Below are positions 18,685 to 27,503 of a stretch of DNA of 64,000 nucleotides, piece after piece. This DNA comes from an uncultured Lachnospiraceae bacterium (lineage in GTDB: Bacteria > Bacillota > Clostridia > Lachnospirales > Lachnospiraceae). Location: assembly GCA_944380315.1 (NCBI GenBank), contig CALWHG010000007.1:1-64000 (forward strand). The letters are read 5' to 3'. The first letter of the stretch is position 1. Every line of letters starts with the position of its first letter. The notes under the pieces are model-generated. The model was not told the origin of the DNA, ran no database searches, and saw only the letters and a program-made list of their open reading frames with translations. The translations under genes and the position numbers were made by a program.

Positions 18685-20030
18685 AGGCTGTGATCATGGC
18701 AGGAGGCAAGGGGACCAGGCTGCGTTCCGTATCGGAGGAGCTTCCGAAGCCCATGGTACCAGTGCTCGGAAGGCCCATACTGGAATATCAGATACGCTGC
18801 CTGCAAAGCTGCGGCATAACCGACATAACCATAGTCACCGGATATAAGGCTGAGTACATACACAGCTATTTTGGAGACGGGTCAAAGCTTCAGGTGCATA
18901 TCAGCTACATACATGAGGACCAGCCCCTGGGTACGGCGGGGGCCCTGTACTATCTCAGGGAAGAGCCTCAGGAGGACATACTGCTGATCATGGGCGATCT
19001 CATGCTGTCAGTGGATTTTGTCCGTTTCATGGATGCCCATAAGCGTATGGGCGGAAGGGTCACCCTGTTTACTCATCCAAATGCCCACCCCTATGACAGT
19101 GATGTCATAGTCACTGACAGGGTAGGAAGGCTTGAGGACTTTACGGAGGATGTATGCGGCGAGGCAGTACCGGTCTCGGTGCCCAGGCGTGATCCAAGGG
19201 TCCTTGGGGTGCTTTCAAAGAGCGAGGAGAGGCATGATTACTATCACAACATGGTCAACTCCGGGATCTATGCCCTCAGCATGGAGGTCATAAGATCCAT
19301 AAAGGAGCCTGTAAAGCTGGATCTTGACAAGGATATCATAAGGCCCCTGATAGCTGAGGGACAGGTCATGGCCTATCATTCCACGGAGTATGTGAAGGAC
19401 ATGGGCACACCGGAGAGATACGGATCCGTGAGCAGGGACATAGAGAGCGGCCTGGTAAGGGCCAGGGATCTGAGGCAGAGGCAGAAGGCCATATTCCTCG
19501 ATCGCGACGGCACCATAAACAGATATGTGGGCTTCCTGAGAAGACCGGAGGATCTCGAGCTGCTTCCCGGAGCAGCGGAGGCCATAAGACGGATAAATGA
19601 CTCCGAGTATCTTGCCATAGTGGTGACCAATCAGCCTGTCATAGCACGGGGCGAGGTAAGCTTCGAGGGTCTCGATGAGATACACAGGAAGCTTGAGACC
19701 GAGCTTGGAAGACAGGGGGCATATGTAGACGACATACTTTATTGTCCTCATCACAGGGACAGTGGCTTTGAGGGAGAGATAAGGGAGCTCAAGTTCAACT
19801 GCAGCTGCAGGAAGCCTTCCACAGGGCTGCTTTGCCAGGCCGCAGAGCTGTACAACATAGACCTTGAGGGCTCGGTCATGATAGGAGATTCTGAGTCGGA
19901 TATCTGCTGCGGAAGGGAAGCCGGCATGCGTACCATACTTATAGGAGCCGAGGGAGAGCAGCAGGAGCATGGAGAGAGCCTGCAGGCCGCAAGCCTCTAT
20001 GAGGCGGTCGCCCGGCTTTTGAAGCGGTAG
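18681..20030 (+). CDS. Fused sugar-1-phosphate nucleotidyltransferase and GmhB-type heptose bisphosphatase
   Basis: 449-aa two-domain enzyme. Residues 1-250 form a nucleotidyltransferase with GGKGTRLRSVSEELPKP and a MVNSGIYALS block. Residues 268-449 form a HAD phosphatase with FLDRDGTINRYVG (nucleophile D274, acid D276), CPHH plus CSCRKPSTG zinc-binding residues, and MIGDSESDI. GmhB removes the C7 phosphate of heptose 1,7-bisphosphate and the partner domain (HddC-like) would then add GDP or another nucleotide, so both steps are in one chain. GmhA and HddA kinases are not in the window. Confidence 0.85.
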   Translation: MKAVIMAGGKGTRLRSVSEELPKPMVPVLGRPILEYQIRCLQSCGITDITIVTGYKAEYIHSYFGDGSKLQVHISYIHEDQPLGTAGALYYLREEPQEDILLIMGDLMLSVDFVRFMDAHKRMGGRVTLFTHPNAHPYDSDVIVTDRVGRLEDFTEDVCGEAVPVSVPRRDPRVLGVLSKSEERHDYYHNMVNSGIYALSMEVIRSIKEPVKLDLDKDIIRPLIAEGQVMAYHSTEYVKDMGTPERYGSVSRDIESGLVRARDLRQRQKAIFLDRDGTINRYVGFLRRPEDLELLPGAAEAIRRINDSEYLAIVVTNQPVIARGEVSFEGLDEIHRKLETELGRQGAYVDDILYCPHHRDSGFEGEIRELKFNCSCRKPSTGLLCQAAELYNIDLEGSVMIGDSESDICCGREAGMRTILIGAEGEQQEHGESLQAASLYEAVARLLKR

Positions 20031-20077
20031 TCCTGGGGCCTTAGGGCTTTTGAAGCTTCACATGGACAAGAGTGCAA

Positions 20078-20106
20078 TGGACAAGAGCTCAGGTTTGTGA
20101 TAGAAT
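20078..20106 (+). promoter_or_regulatory. Candidate promoter for the CNNM-family gene
   Basis: TGGACA (20078-20083), 17 bp spacer, TAGAAT (20101-20106). The -35 lies inside the second copy of an 11-bp direct repeat ATGGACAAGAG (20062-20072 and 20076-20086), which could be a regulator site. Each hexamer deviates from consensus at one position. Confidence 0.5.
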
Positions 20107-20148
20107 GGCGCTTGTATATTATTTTTTTAGGAGGTAATCTTAAAACAT

Positions 20149-21519
20149 ATGGACGTAGATCCCGGCGCGGGCAGTATAGCGTATCAGTTAACGGTACTCG
20201 TCATACTCACATTGATCAATGCCTTTTTCTCAGGCTCTGAGATGGCTGTCGTATCTGTAAACAAGAACAGGATACACAGACTTGCAGAGGAAGGGAACAA
20301 AAAGGCGGCCCTGGTGGAGAAGGTATCTGAGGACTCCTCAAAGTTCCTGTCTACCATACAGGTGGCCATAACCCTGGCAGGCTTTGCCAGCTCTGCATTT
20401 GCAGCCAACAGTATATCTCAGGTACTGGCTGCGGTGCTTGCCCAGAGAGGCGTGAGCTACACACTCAGCCTTGCCCTTTCAAACGTGGTCATCACCATCC
20501 TGCTGGCCTATTTCAACATCGTCATAGGTGAGCTGGTACCCAAGCGCATAGCCCTGCTCTATGCAGAGCAGTATAGCATGATGTGCATAAGGATCATATA
20601 CATCATATCAAAGATCATATCACCGGTGCTTTTCCTGCTCTCAGCCAGCACCAACGGACTCCTTCGTCTGCTGGGACTGTATCATGATGATCTGGAGCAG
20701 AATGTCTCTGAGGAGGAGATCAAATCCCTGCTGGAGACCGGTACCGAGACAGGCGTATTCAATGACATAGAGAAGGAGATGATCACATCCATTTTTTCCT
20801 TTGATGACAAGAGAGTCAGGGAGGTCATGGTACAGCGTCAGGATATGGTGGCAGTGGACCTCAACGATTCGGTCAACGAGTATATCGATGAGATACTTTT
20901 ATCCAAGCACAGCCGCATACCGGTTTACGAGGAAAATATAGACAACATCATAGGCGTGCTCAGCATGAAGGATTTTGCCATAAAGGCAAAGGAGGTGGGC
21001 AACTTCTATGATGTGGATGTAAGGTCTCTGCTCAAGCCAGTATTTTTCGCATCAGAAAACATGAAGACGGATGCGGTCTTCCGTGAGATGCAGCAGAAGA
21101 GCCAGAAGGTAGCCATCATAGTGGATGAATACGGCGGAGTCAGCGGCATGATCACCATGGAGGATCTGGTAGAGGAGATCGTGGGTGACATGTACGAGGA
21201 CGATGAAGAGGTGGAGATACCCATCCGCAAGCTGGATAAGGACAGCTACGAGATCATGGGCTCCGCTCTCCTTAGCGAGATGAACGAGGAGCTGCACATG
21301 CACATCCACAGTGACTGCGATACCCTGAGCGGATATCTTACAGAGCTTCTGGATCGCATACTTGAGCCCTCAGACTGCCCTGTGGATGTGGAGGACCGTG
21401 AGGCCAGATACAGGATACTGGGAGTCGAGGACAGAGTCATCACCAGAGTGAGCATGAAGCTCAAGCCCAAGGAAGAGGCCAAGAAGGAAGAGGATGACGA
21501 CACAGAAGATAATGGATGA
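20149..21519 (+). CDS. CNNM/CorC-family membrane protein with CBS domains
   Basis: 456-aa protein often called hemolysin-like, related to Mg2+/Co2+ efflux or regulation proteins. A DUF21 membrane domain (about residues 1-190) begins LINAFFSGSEMAVVSVNKNRI. A CBS pair (about 205-335) follows with VMVQRQDMVAVDLNDS and the VDEYGGVSGMITMEDLVEEI signature, then a C-terminal CorC_HlyC domain (about 345-435). The tail is highly acidic. A strong AGGAGG is 14 nt before the ATG, slightly far. Ion specificity is unknown. Confidence 0.88.
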   Translation: MDVDPGAGSIAYQLTVLVILTLINAFFSGSEMAVVSVNKNRIHRLAEEGNKKAALVEKVSEDSSKFLSTIQVAITLAGFASSAFAANSISQVLAAVLAQRGVSYTLSLALSNVVITILLAYFNIVIGELVPKRIALLYAEQYSMMCIRIIYIISKIISPVLFLLSASTNGLLRLLGLYHDDLEQNVSEEEIKSLLETGTETGVFNDIEKEMITSIFSFDDKRVREVMVQRQDMVAVDLNDSVNEYIDEILLSKHSRIPVYEENIDNIIGVLSMKDFAIKAKEVGNFYDVDVRSLLKPVFFASENMKTDAVFREMQQKSQKVAIIVDEYGGVSGMITMEDLVEEIVGDMYEDDEEVEIPIRKLDKDSYEIMGSALLSEMNEELHMHIHSDCDTLSGYLTELLDRILEPSDCPVDVEDREARYRILGVEDRVITRVSMKLKPKEEAKKEEDDDTEDNG

Positions 21520-22264
21520 TAAGGGATCCCGAAGAGCTCCGGCTTTTCGGGATCATTTGAATGAGGAGGAAAAAAGGCAGATCAGGGAGCTGGTGGAGCT
21601 ATGCAACAGCCATGACCATACCTCCTACAGTTCTCCCCTTGATGCAGACATGTATCTGTGGAGGGCCGATCCTTCGGGAGAAGGTATCCTGGGATTGCTT
21701 TGCATATGGCATCTGGGAGCCACCACGGATGGGCTGGATACGGATGAGGTGGCGGCATTTACTGCTCCAGGCTCAAGAGGAAGAGGGATCTTCCGGGAGC
21801 TCTTTTCGGATGTCTCCCTGGTACTCAGGCCTGCGGTGCTTTTTTCCGTATATGAAAATGCTTCTGCACTGAAGGCTCTGGCCGCCCTGGGAGCAGAGCT
21901 TTACCATAGCGAATGCATGATGGTGAGGGAGCTTAAGCCGGAGGATGGGGCCAGAGCTCCTGAGGCTCCTCCCATGGACTCTGAGGGAAGGATATCGACA
22001 CACTTTGGAGAAGCCTATATCAGGGACATAGGTGGTCGTGCCTATATATACGGGGTGCTGGTATATGAGCGCTTCAGGGGAAGGGGCATGGGCAGGAGAC
22101 TGCTTTCAGAGGTGCTCAGACAGGCGGCTGACATGGGCTTCAGTCAGGCCTTTCTGGAGGTGGCATCAGACAATCTGCCTGCTATCAGACTGTATGAGTC
22201 CTCAGGCTTTTCCCTGGAAGAAAGACTGGACCTTTACATAAAGAAATTGTCGAAAGACAGCTGA
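21494..22264 (+). CDS. GNAT-family N-acetyltransferase
   Basis: 256-aa acetyltransferase. The C-terminal half has the acetyl-CoA loop VYERFRGRGMGRRLLSEVL, and FLEVASDNLPAIRLYESSGF is the standard motif B region. The N-terminal half resembles a second, weaker GNAT fold (TAPGSRGRGIFRELFSDV), so this is probably a tandem GNAT. It overlaps the preceding gene by 26 bp; ATG 21512 is an alternative start. Substrate unknown. Confidence 0.8.
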   Translation: MTTQKIMDDKGSRRAPAFRDHLNEEEKRQIRELVELCNSHDHTSYSSPLDADMYLWRADPSGEGILGLLCIWHLGATTDGLDTDEVAAFTAPGSRGRGIFRELFSDVSLVLRPAVLFSVYENASALKALAALGAELYHSECMMVRELKPEDGARAPEAPPMDSEGRISTHFGEAYIRDIGGRAYIYGVLVYERFRGRGMGRRLLSEVLRQAADMGFSQAFLEVASDNLPAIRLYESSGFSLEERLDLYIKKLSKDS

Positions 22265-22283
22265 TATGGTAAAATGAATCACT

Positions 22284-22814
22284 ATGATAAGAAATACGAC
22301 CAGGATCCAGAAGCTTTGCTGGATCATTTTCATCATTTATATCATAGGCCTTTCGTATTTTACCTTTTTCGCTGAGGCTCTGGGGCGAGGCCCGGATGGG
22401 GCAGCCGCAGCAGTCAGAGGCTTCAATCTTATCCCCTTTACGGAGATCCGGAGGTTTTGGGTCTACAGAGAGGTCCTTGGCATGAGGGCCTTCCTGCTCA
22501 ATGTGATCGGAAATGTACTGGCCTTCGTTCCCTGCGGCTTTTTGCTGCCGGCCATATCCAGGCGATGCAGGAAGTGGGCAGGGGTATTGATGGTGGGTGC
22601 CCTCATAAGCTTCCTTATCGAATGCACCCAGCTCATATTCAACGTGGGCAGCTTTGACGTGGATGATATGCTGCTGAACACTCTCGGGGTGGCAGTCGGC
22701 TTTTACATAAACAGGATGATACAGAAAAAGAGAGTCAGAAAAAAGATGCGAAACAGGGGCAGGTCCGTGGTCATAAGGAAGATAGATGCGGACAGGCCGG
22801 ATCAGGAGAGCTGA
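22284..22814 (+). CDS. VanZ-family membrane protein
   Basis: 176-aa membrane protein with four helices. Diagnostic features are the N-terminal helix with SYFTFFAEALGRG, FNLIPFTEI, NVIGNVLAFVPCGFLLP and SFLIECTQLIFNVGSFDVDD followed by LLNTLGVAVGF. VanZ relatives alter glycopeptide (teicoplanin) susceptibility in some hosts, but most chromosomal copies have no known function. The next gene starts immediately after the stop, so the two are coupled. Confidence 0.88.
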   Translation: MIRNTTRIQKLCWIIFIIYIIGLSYFTFFAEALGRGPDGAAAAVRGFNLIPFTEIRRFWVYREVLGMRAFLLNVIGNVLAFVPCGFLLPAISRRCRKWAGVLMVGALISFLIECTQLIFNVGSFDVDDMLLNTLGVAVGFYINRMIQKKRVRKKMRNRGRSVVIRKIDADRPDQES

Positions 22815-23159
22815 GTGGAAGATAAGGAAAAGGGTGTAAAAAAATATTCATATATAAGGAAGCCCTTTGCCAGGAACGGCTGGTATGCCTTTTTCACTGC
22901 TCTGATGGTGCTGATCCTTACGTTGACCTCCCTGATCATGTCCGTAAGGGCTGAGGGAAGCTCAGGCATGATCACTGGGGCACTGGGCATAAGCTCCATG
23001 CTCTTTTCAGTCATGGGCATGGTATTTGCAGTGCTGGCGGGCAGGGAGCAGGAAAAGAATCAGGTCTTTACTGCCATAGGCTTTTTTGCCTGTGTGATAC
23101 TGCTCCTGTTCTGGATAGTGCTGACGGTGCTCGGCGCCATATCCTCCGGAGGTGTCTGA
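22815..23159 (+). CDS. Small membrane protein, possibly DUF6142
   Basis: 114-aa protein starting at a GTG that directly follows the VanZ stop codon (TGAGTG). A basic, aromatic N-terminus (KKYSYIRKPFARNGW) precedes three hydrophobic segments (about residues 25-45, 55-72 and 85-108). It resembles a family common in Lachnospiraceae (I think DUF6142, from memory). Function unknown. The next gene follows by one base with its ribosome site inside this one. Confidence 0.65.
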   Translation: MEDKEKGVKKYSYIRKPFARNGWYAFFTALMVLILTLTSLIMSVRAEGSSGMITGALGISSMLFSVMGMVFAVLAGREQEKNQVFTAIGFFACVILLLFWIVLTVLGAISSGGV

Positions 23160-23160
23160 T

Positions 23161-24039
23161 ATGAACGGACATGAGGAGGCGGTATTTATTTTTGATGCCG
23201 ACGGAGCGGAGCTTCGCGAGAGGTACGAGCTTTCCTGTGAACGTATAAGGGAGCTTGAGTACGACGTGGCTCCGGAGGCTGTGGAGTACTTCAGAAGAGC
23301 GGCGGCGCTTGTGAACACAAGGAGCGTGAGCGGTGAGCTGCCTTATGTGTCCGGAGGGGAGACCTATCTTTACCCCGGCTATGCGAAAGAGCAGCTTGGA
23401 GCTGAGCTTGGTGAGCTCATGTCCATATGGTTCATGGAGCTGACCGGCCTGGTAAGGCTTGGCCTGACTGATGATACGGGCTCCATGACCCGCATGCTGG
23501 AGACCTTCATACAGATATACAATGAGTTTGAGCTTGCCTTCATGGAGCATAAGGGGCTGCCGGAGGCTGCTTCTGTAAGGGATATCATATATTCCTATCT
23601 TTATGATTATGCTGAGGATATGCTGAAGGCCCTGAGCTTGATCCATGGGGATATGGACAGGGCTGTGCCGGAGCTTACCAAGGAGGACAGGAGGCTGCTT
23701 GACTACCCTGCCCATCTCCTTACCAGATCCATATTTGGATCACCAGGAGCTGCCGGTATCGGACGAGCCGGAGACAGCGGGATGAAGGATCCGGTGGATG
23801 AGGTCATGCTCATACACAGGGATGACCTGGGGGCCCTCCTGGGAGACAGGCTGCGGGCCAGGATAGAGGAGGCCATGGACAGGTTGGGTATGGACAGGCC
23901 TGAGACCGATGCCGGGAAGCCGGACAGTCAGGCTATGAAAGAGAAGCTGTCGCGGAGAGGTGATCACATACACATAAGGCCCCATGCCATGAGTCAGCTC
24001 AGGAGGCTCAGAGAAAGGGCCGGCCATATGATAGACTGA
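23161..24039 (+). CDS. Uncharacterised cytoplasmic protein
   Basis: 292-aa soluble, acidic, helix-rich protein with no membrane segment or recognised motif. Start chosen at the ATG 8 nt after GGAGG; an in-frame GTG at 23152 lies in that site. The middle (about residues 80-170) is dense in aromatic and acidic residues (MSIWFMELTGLVRLGL, IYSYLYDYAEDML), suggesting a helical bundle. A basic His/Arg-rich C-terminus (HIHIRPHAMSQLRRLRERAGH) could bind nucleic acid or phospholipid. I do not recognise the family. Confidence 0.55.
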   Translation: MNGHEEAVFIFDADGAELRERYELSCERIRELEYDVAPEAVEYFRRAAALVNTRSVSGELPYVSGGETYLYPGYAKEQLGAELGELMSIWFMELTGLVRLGLTDDTGSMTRMLETFIQIYNEFELAFMEHKGLPEAASVRDIIYSYLYDYAEDMLKALSLIHGDMDRAVPELTKEDRRLLDYPAHLLTRSIFGSPGAAGIGRAGDSGMKDPVDEVMLIHRDDLGALLGDRLRARIEEAMDRLGMDRPETDAGKPDSQAMKEKLSRRGDHIHIRPHAMSQLRRLRERAGHMID

Positions 24040-24065
24040 GTTCAGGAAAGGACGGATAGATAGTT

Positions 24066-24773
24066 TTGATAAGATCAGACAGAGCTTATGTTAGAAATAT
24101 GTTTTTGATAGGAGGCCTTATGCTCCTGCTTTCAGGCTGTGGGGGAGGCTCCGGATCCACTGATCCCTCAGATACGGTGGCGGAGACCACCCAGACTGAG
24201 ACCCGGACAGAGGAGGATATGGAGGGAAGAGCCGTGGCTGATGAAGAGCAGGAGATGGTATCGGAGACCTATCCGGAGACCATGGCCATGGAGGAGACTC
24301 CAAAGACAGGATCATCCTTCCTGGGCATCATGCATGCGGTCATAACCGGAGTAGTGACGGAATCAGACGGGGTGACCGTATACAGTTTCCAGGACAAGCT
24401 CGATAAGGAAAATATCTGGGCCATCCCCGGGGTAGAGCTTGGTGATGTGCTGGTGGAGCCAGCGTCAGGTACTGAGACAGCCATACTGTTTCAGGGTGAT
24501 GTCATAAACGACAGTGAAAATGTGGATTTCATAGTCATGCTTCCTGAGGGGGAGTATGACATAATGCGTGCTGAGGGAGTGACCACTCAGAATGCCATGA
24601 GTACCTTTTCCGTACGCACCTCATCAGGGGAGGAGCTGATATTCCTCAAGGACAACTGTGTCATAGAGGATGGGGCCCTGGACGGGGACAGCGGAGACAG
24701 TGTCATAGTTTATTATGCTCAGAGCAGGGAGGACGGAGCCTGCTATCCCTTCAGGATATTTGCAGGAGGCTGA
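24066..24773 (+). CDS. Acidic surface lipoprotein
   Basis: 235-aa predicted lipoprotein of unknown function. The TTG start gives a basic N-region (MIRSDRAYVR) before the hydrophobic core and lipobox LLSGC; starting at the later ATG (24099) would lose the positive charge. A Thr/Glu-rich spacer (about 30-75) leads to a beta-rich domain with a GDVINDSENVDF and NCVIEDG pattern. Its processing would need Lgt, encoded at 38.2 kb. It overlaps ogg by 1 bp. Confidence 0.68.
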   Translation: MIRSDRAYVRNMFLIGGLMLLLSGCGGGSGSTDPSDTVAETTQTETRTEEDMEGRAVADEEQEMVSETYPETMAMEETPKTGSSFLGIMHAVITGVVTESDGVTVYSFQDKLDKENIWAIPGVELGDVLVEPASGTETAILFQGDVINDSENVDFIVMLPEGEYDIMRAEGVTTQNAMSTFSVRTSSGEELIFLKDNCVIEDGALDGDSGDSVIVYYAQSREDGACYPFRIFAGG

Positions 24774-25606
24774 TGGGACCTATGATCATACAGCATAGAG
24801 ATTTTTCCCCGGAGGCCATAGCTGAGTCCGGACAGTGCTTCCGTATGAGGCCGTCAGAGGATGGCACCGGCTATGTCACCATAGCTCTGGGAAGGAGACT
24901 TGAGATCAGGAGACTTTCCGAGGACAGCTTTTCCCTTGACTGCACAGAGGAAGACTTTGACAGGATCTGGAGGGACTATCTGGATCTTGATACGGACTAT
25001 GACAGGTACAGATCGGTCATAGATCCGGATGATGAGTTCCTGCTTCGGGCTGCTGAGTTTGGCAGGGGCATAAGGATACTCAGACAGGAGCCCTGGGAGA
25101 TGCTCATATCCTTCATCATATCCCAGAGAAAATCCATACCTGCCATAAGGACTGCCATAGAAAGGCTTTCAGAGGGCTTCGGCAGAGAATGCATCACGAC
25201 GAGCTCAGATGGAAGGCCCATAAGCTATCATGCCTTCCCGACTCCGGAGGCTCTGTGTGCCGCAGATCCGGAGGCTCTGGCTGCCTGTGGGCTTGGGTAC
25301 AGGCTCCCCTATGTGAGGGAGGCGGCAGAGAGGGCCATGTCCGGTGAGCTTGAGACGCTTTCAGAGCTGGACACTCAGAAGCTTATAGAAAAACTGATGG
25401 ATCTTAAGGGTGTAGGAGTAAAAGTTGCTTCCTGCATAGCTTTATTTGGTTATCATAGGCTGGAAATACCGCCTGTAGATGTATGGATCCGCAGAGTCAT
25501 AGATCAGATCTATGGAGGGAGCTTCCCTGAGAGCTACGGCTCCTGTGCGGGAGTCCTTCAGCAGTATATGTTCAACTATGCAAGACTGACTAAAATGGGA
25601 GCCTGA
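24773..25606 (+). CDS. ogg: 8-oxoguanine DNA glycosylase / AP lyase
   Basis: 277-aa base-excision repair enzyme of the Ogg1/AlkA helix-hairpin-helix superfamily. FSPEAIAESGQCFRM is the OGG N-terminal domain start. The helix-hairpin-helix is LMDLKGVGVKVASCIALFGY, containing the catalytic Lys before VASC, and the catalytic Asp is in PPVDVWIRRV. Both residues for glycosylase and lyase chemistry are therefore present. It starts 1 base inside the lipoprotein stop and is followed 3 bp later by the carboxypeptidase gene. Confidence 0.88.
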   Translation: MGPMIIQHRDFSPEAIAESGQCFRMRPSEDGTGYVTIALGRRLEIRRLSEDSFSLDCTEEDFDRIWRDYLDLDTDYDRYRSVIDPDDEFLLRAAEFGRGIRILRQEPWEMLISFIISQRKSIPAIRTAIERLSEGFGRECITTSSDGRPISYHAFPTPEALCAADPEALAACGLGYRLPYVREAAERAMSGELETLSELDTQKLIEKLMDLKGVGVKVASCIALFGYHRLEIPPVDVWIRRVIDQIYGGSFPESYGSCAGVLQQYMFNYARLTKMGA

Positions 25607-25609
25607 AGC

Positions 25610-27037
25610 TTGGAAAGGACGAAGGGACGTATAACATATGCATTGAGGATGGCGGTGGCTGTCCTTATGAGCTGCGCATCGCTTTTTTGCATGCGTTTTG
25701 TTTCATATGGAGCCTCCTGGGGCACTCCCGGAGATATAAATGCGGGTGCGGCCATAGTCATGGACGCTGATACCAGGGCCATAATCTATGGAAAGAACAT
25801 ACATCAGCAGTGCTATCCGGCATCCATAACCAAGCTCATGACGGCTCTGCTCGTGCTGGAGAACTGCAGCCTTGATGAGACCGTGACATTTTCGGAGCGG
25901 GCGGTGACTGATCTTGAGCCCGGAGCCGTGACGGCATACATAAGCGCCGGAGAGCAGCTGACCGTGGAGCAGTGTCTCTATGCGCTCCTCCTGGAATCCG
26001 CAAATGATGTGGCAAATGCCCTGGCGGAGCATGTGGCAGGGAGCATAGAGGCCTTTGCGGACATGATGAATGAAAGGGCCAGGGAGCTGGGCTGTGAGGA
26101 CACAAATTTCAGGAACCCCAGCGGCCTTACGGATCAGGAGCATGTGACTACGGCCTATGACATGGCACTCATAGCCAATGCTCTGTTTTCCCAGCAGACC
26201 TTCCTTGAGATAGAGAGCCACGATTCCTATAAGCTCCCTGCGACTGCCAGGGTACCATCCGGACTCAATGTGACCATAGGCCACAGGATGCTCAGGAGCG
26301 GAAATGCCTACAGCGATGACAGGGTCATAGGCGGAAAGACAGGCTTTACCACAGCTTCGGGCAATACCCTGGTCACCATGGCGGAATCCGGCGGACGAAG
26401 GCTCAGCATAGTAGTCATGATGGACACCAATCCGAAGCATTATCTGGATACCCAGAGCATGATGGAGCTGGGCTTTTCCGGCTTTGAAAATGTGGATGGT
26501 TCGGAGGTTCTGGGGCTGGATGCCCTGGAGGAGAGGCTCCTTCAGGATACGGTCATACCGGAGGGAAATAATGACATAGGCATGGACCGGAGCTTCCTGA
26601 TCACGCTCCCCTATGGAGCGGATCTATCTATGGTGGAGACCGACCTTGAATATAATCTTTCTCCCTATGCACCGGAGGATGCGGTGGCCAGGCTCGACCT
26701 GAGCTATGAGGGCCATACCTGTGGAAGCTATTATGTGATCAATGACAGGGATCCTGTCATATCCATAGAAGCCCTGCCTCCTGCGGCGAAGGTGGCAGTA
26801 GGAGTATCGGCTGTGGCAGTCATAGCCGGAGCGGTGGCCTTCCTGATCATATCAGGAGGCGCGGCCTACCATACCCACAATGTGCGTGAGGAGGAAAGGA
26901 GCCGCAGGCGAAGGGCTGCAAGGCGCAGAAGATACAGGCTTGAGAGCATGGGCATAAGTGAGGAGCAGTTTGAAGAGGAGCTCAGAAGGTATAAACAGAG
27001 ATATGAAGGAAAACAAAGAGAAGGAAAAGACAGATGA
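25610..27037 (+). CDS. D-alanyl-D-alanine carboxypeptidase (low-molecular-weight PBP)
   Basis: Trims the terminal D-Ala of peptidoglycan stem peptides outside the membrane. TTG start supported by GGGAG 8 nt upstream. Signal sequence about 1-40. Catalytic motifs are SITK (in PASITKLMTALLVLEN), SAN (ESANDVANAL) and KTG (GGKTGFTTASGN). A PBP5-type C-terminal domain follows, then one membrane helix (about residues 390-415) and a strongly basic cytoplasmic tail (RSRRRRAARRRR). This C-terminal anchor differs from the amphipathic helix of E. coli PBP5. 475 aa. Confidence 0.9.
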   Translation: MERTKGRITYALRMAVAVLMSCASLFCMRFVSYGASWGTPGDINAGAAIVMDADTRAIIYGKNIHQQCYPASITKLMTALLVLENCSLDETVTFSERAVTDLEPGAVTAYISAGEQLTVEQCLYALLLESANDVANALAEHVAGSIEAFADMMNERARELGCEDTNFRNPSGLTDQEHVTTAYDMALIANALFSQQTFLEIESHDSYKLPATARVPSGLNVTIGHRMLRSGNAYSDDRVIGGKTGFTTASGNTLVTMAESGGRRLSIVVMMDTNPKHYLDTQSMMELGFSGFENVDGSEVLGLDALEERLLQDTVIPEGNNDIGMDRSFLITLPYGADLSMVETDLEYNLSPYAPEDAVARLDLSYEGHTCGSYYVINDRDPVISIEALPPAAKVAVGVSAVAVIAGAVAFLIISGGAAYHTHNVREEERSRRRRAARRRRYRLESMGISEEQFEEELRRYKQRYEGKQREGKDR

Positions 27038-27503
27038 GATAAAGGATGGGGTCGGAGAGAGCAGCAGCTTTTTTTCCACTCTTAGGAGGAAGCTTCTTAA
27101 TTATGAGACCATCTCCTACCTGATAGTCGGTGTACTGACTACCATAGTGGATTTTCTGGTGTTTGCACTGGCAAACGAGGCCCTGAAGCATACAGAGCTG
27201 TCCGAGGTCACGGCAGTCATGACGGCTCAGGTCATATCCTGGGCATGTGCGGTGCTCTTTGCGTATATCACAAATAAGCTGGTGGTATTTCGCAACTTTG
27301 ACTTTAGGCCCTCCTATCTGCTTCGTGAGGCCTCAGCCTTCGTGGCTGCCAGGGTGCTCAGCGGAGTCATAGTCACAGGGACCATATGGGTCATGGTGGA
27401 TCTCCTTGGGACTAACGAATACTTTGCCAAGATCTTGACCTCAGTGATAAATGTGGTGCTGAATTATGTTGCCAGCAAGCTTTTCATATTCAGGAAAAAA
27501 TAA
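27003..27503 (+). CDS. GtrA-like flippase-family protein
   Basis: 166-aa four-helix membrane protein of the GtrA family, thought to move undecaprenyl-linked sugars across the membrane. ETISYLIVGVLTTIVDFLVF and FAYITNKLVVF are the characteristic N- and mid-segments, and the C-terminus VVLNYVASKLFIFRKK is typical. Start set at ATG 27003; a GTG at 26958 is an upstream alternative. It overlaps both the carboxypeptidase gene and the YfhO gene, suggesting one operon. Confidence 0.86.
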   Translation: MKENKEKEKTDEIKDGVGESSSFFSTLRRKLLNYETISYLIVGVLTTIVDFLVFALANEALKHTELSEVTAVMTAQVISWACAVLFAYITNKLVVFRNFDFRPSYLLREASAFVAARVLSGVIVTGTIWVMVDLLGTNEYFAKILTSVINVVLNYVASKLFIFRKK

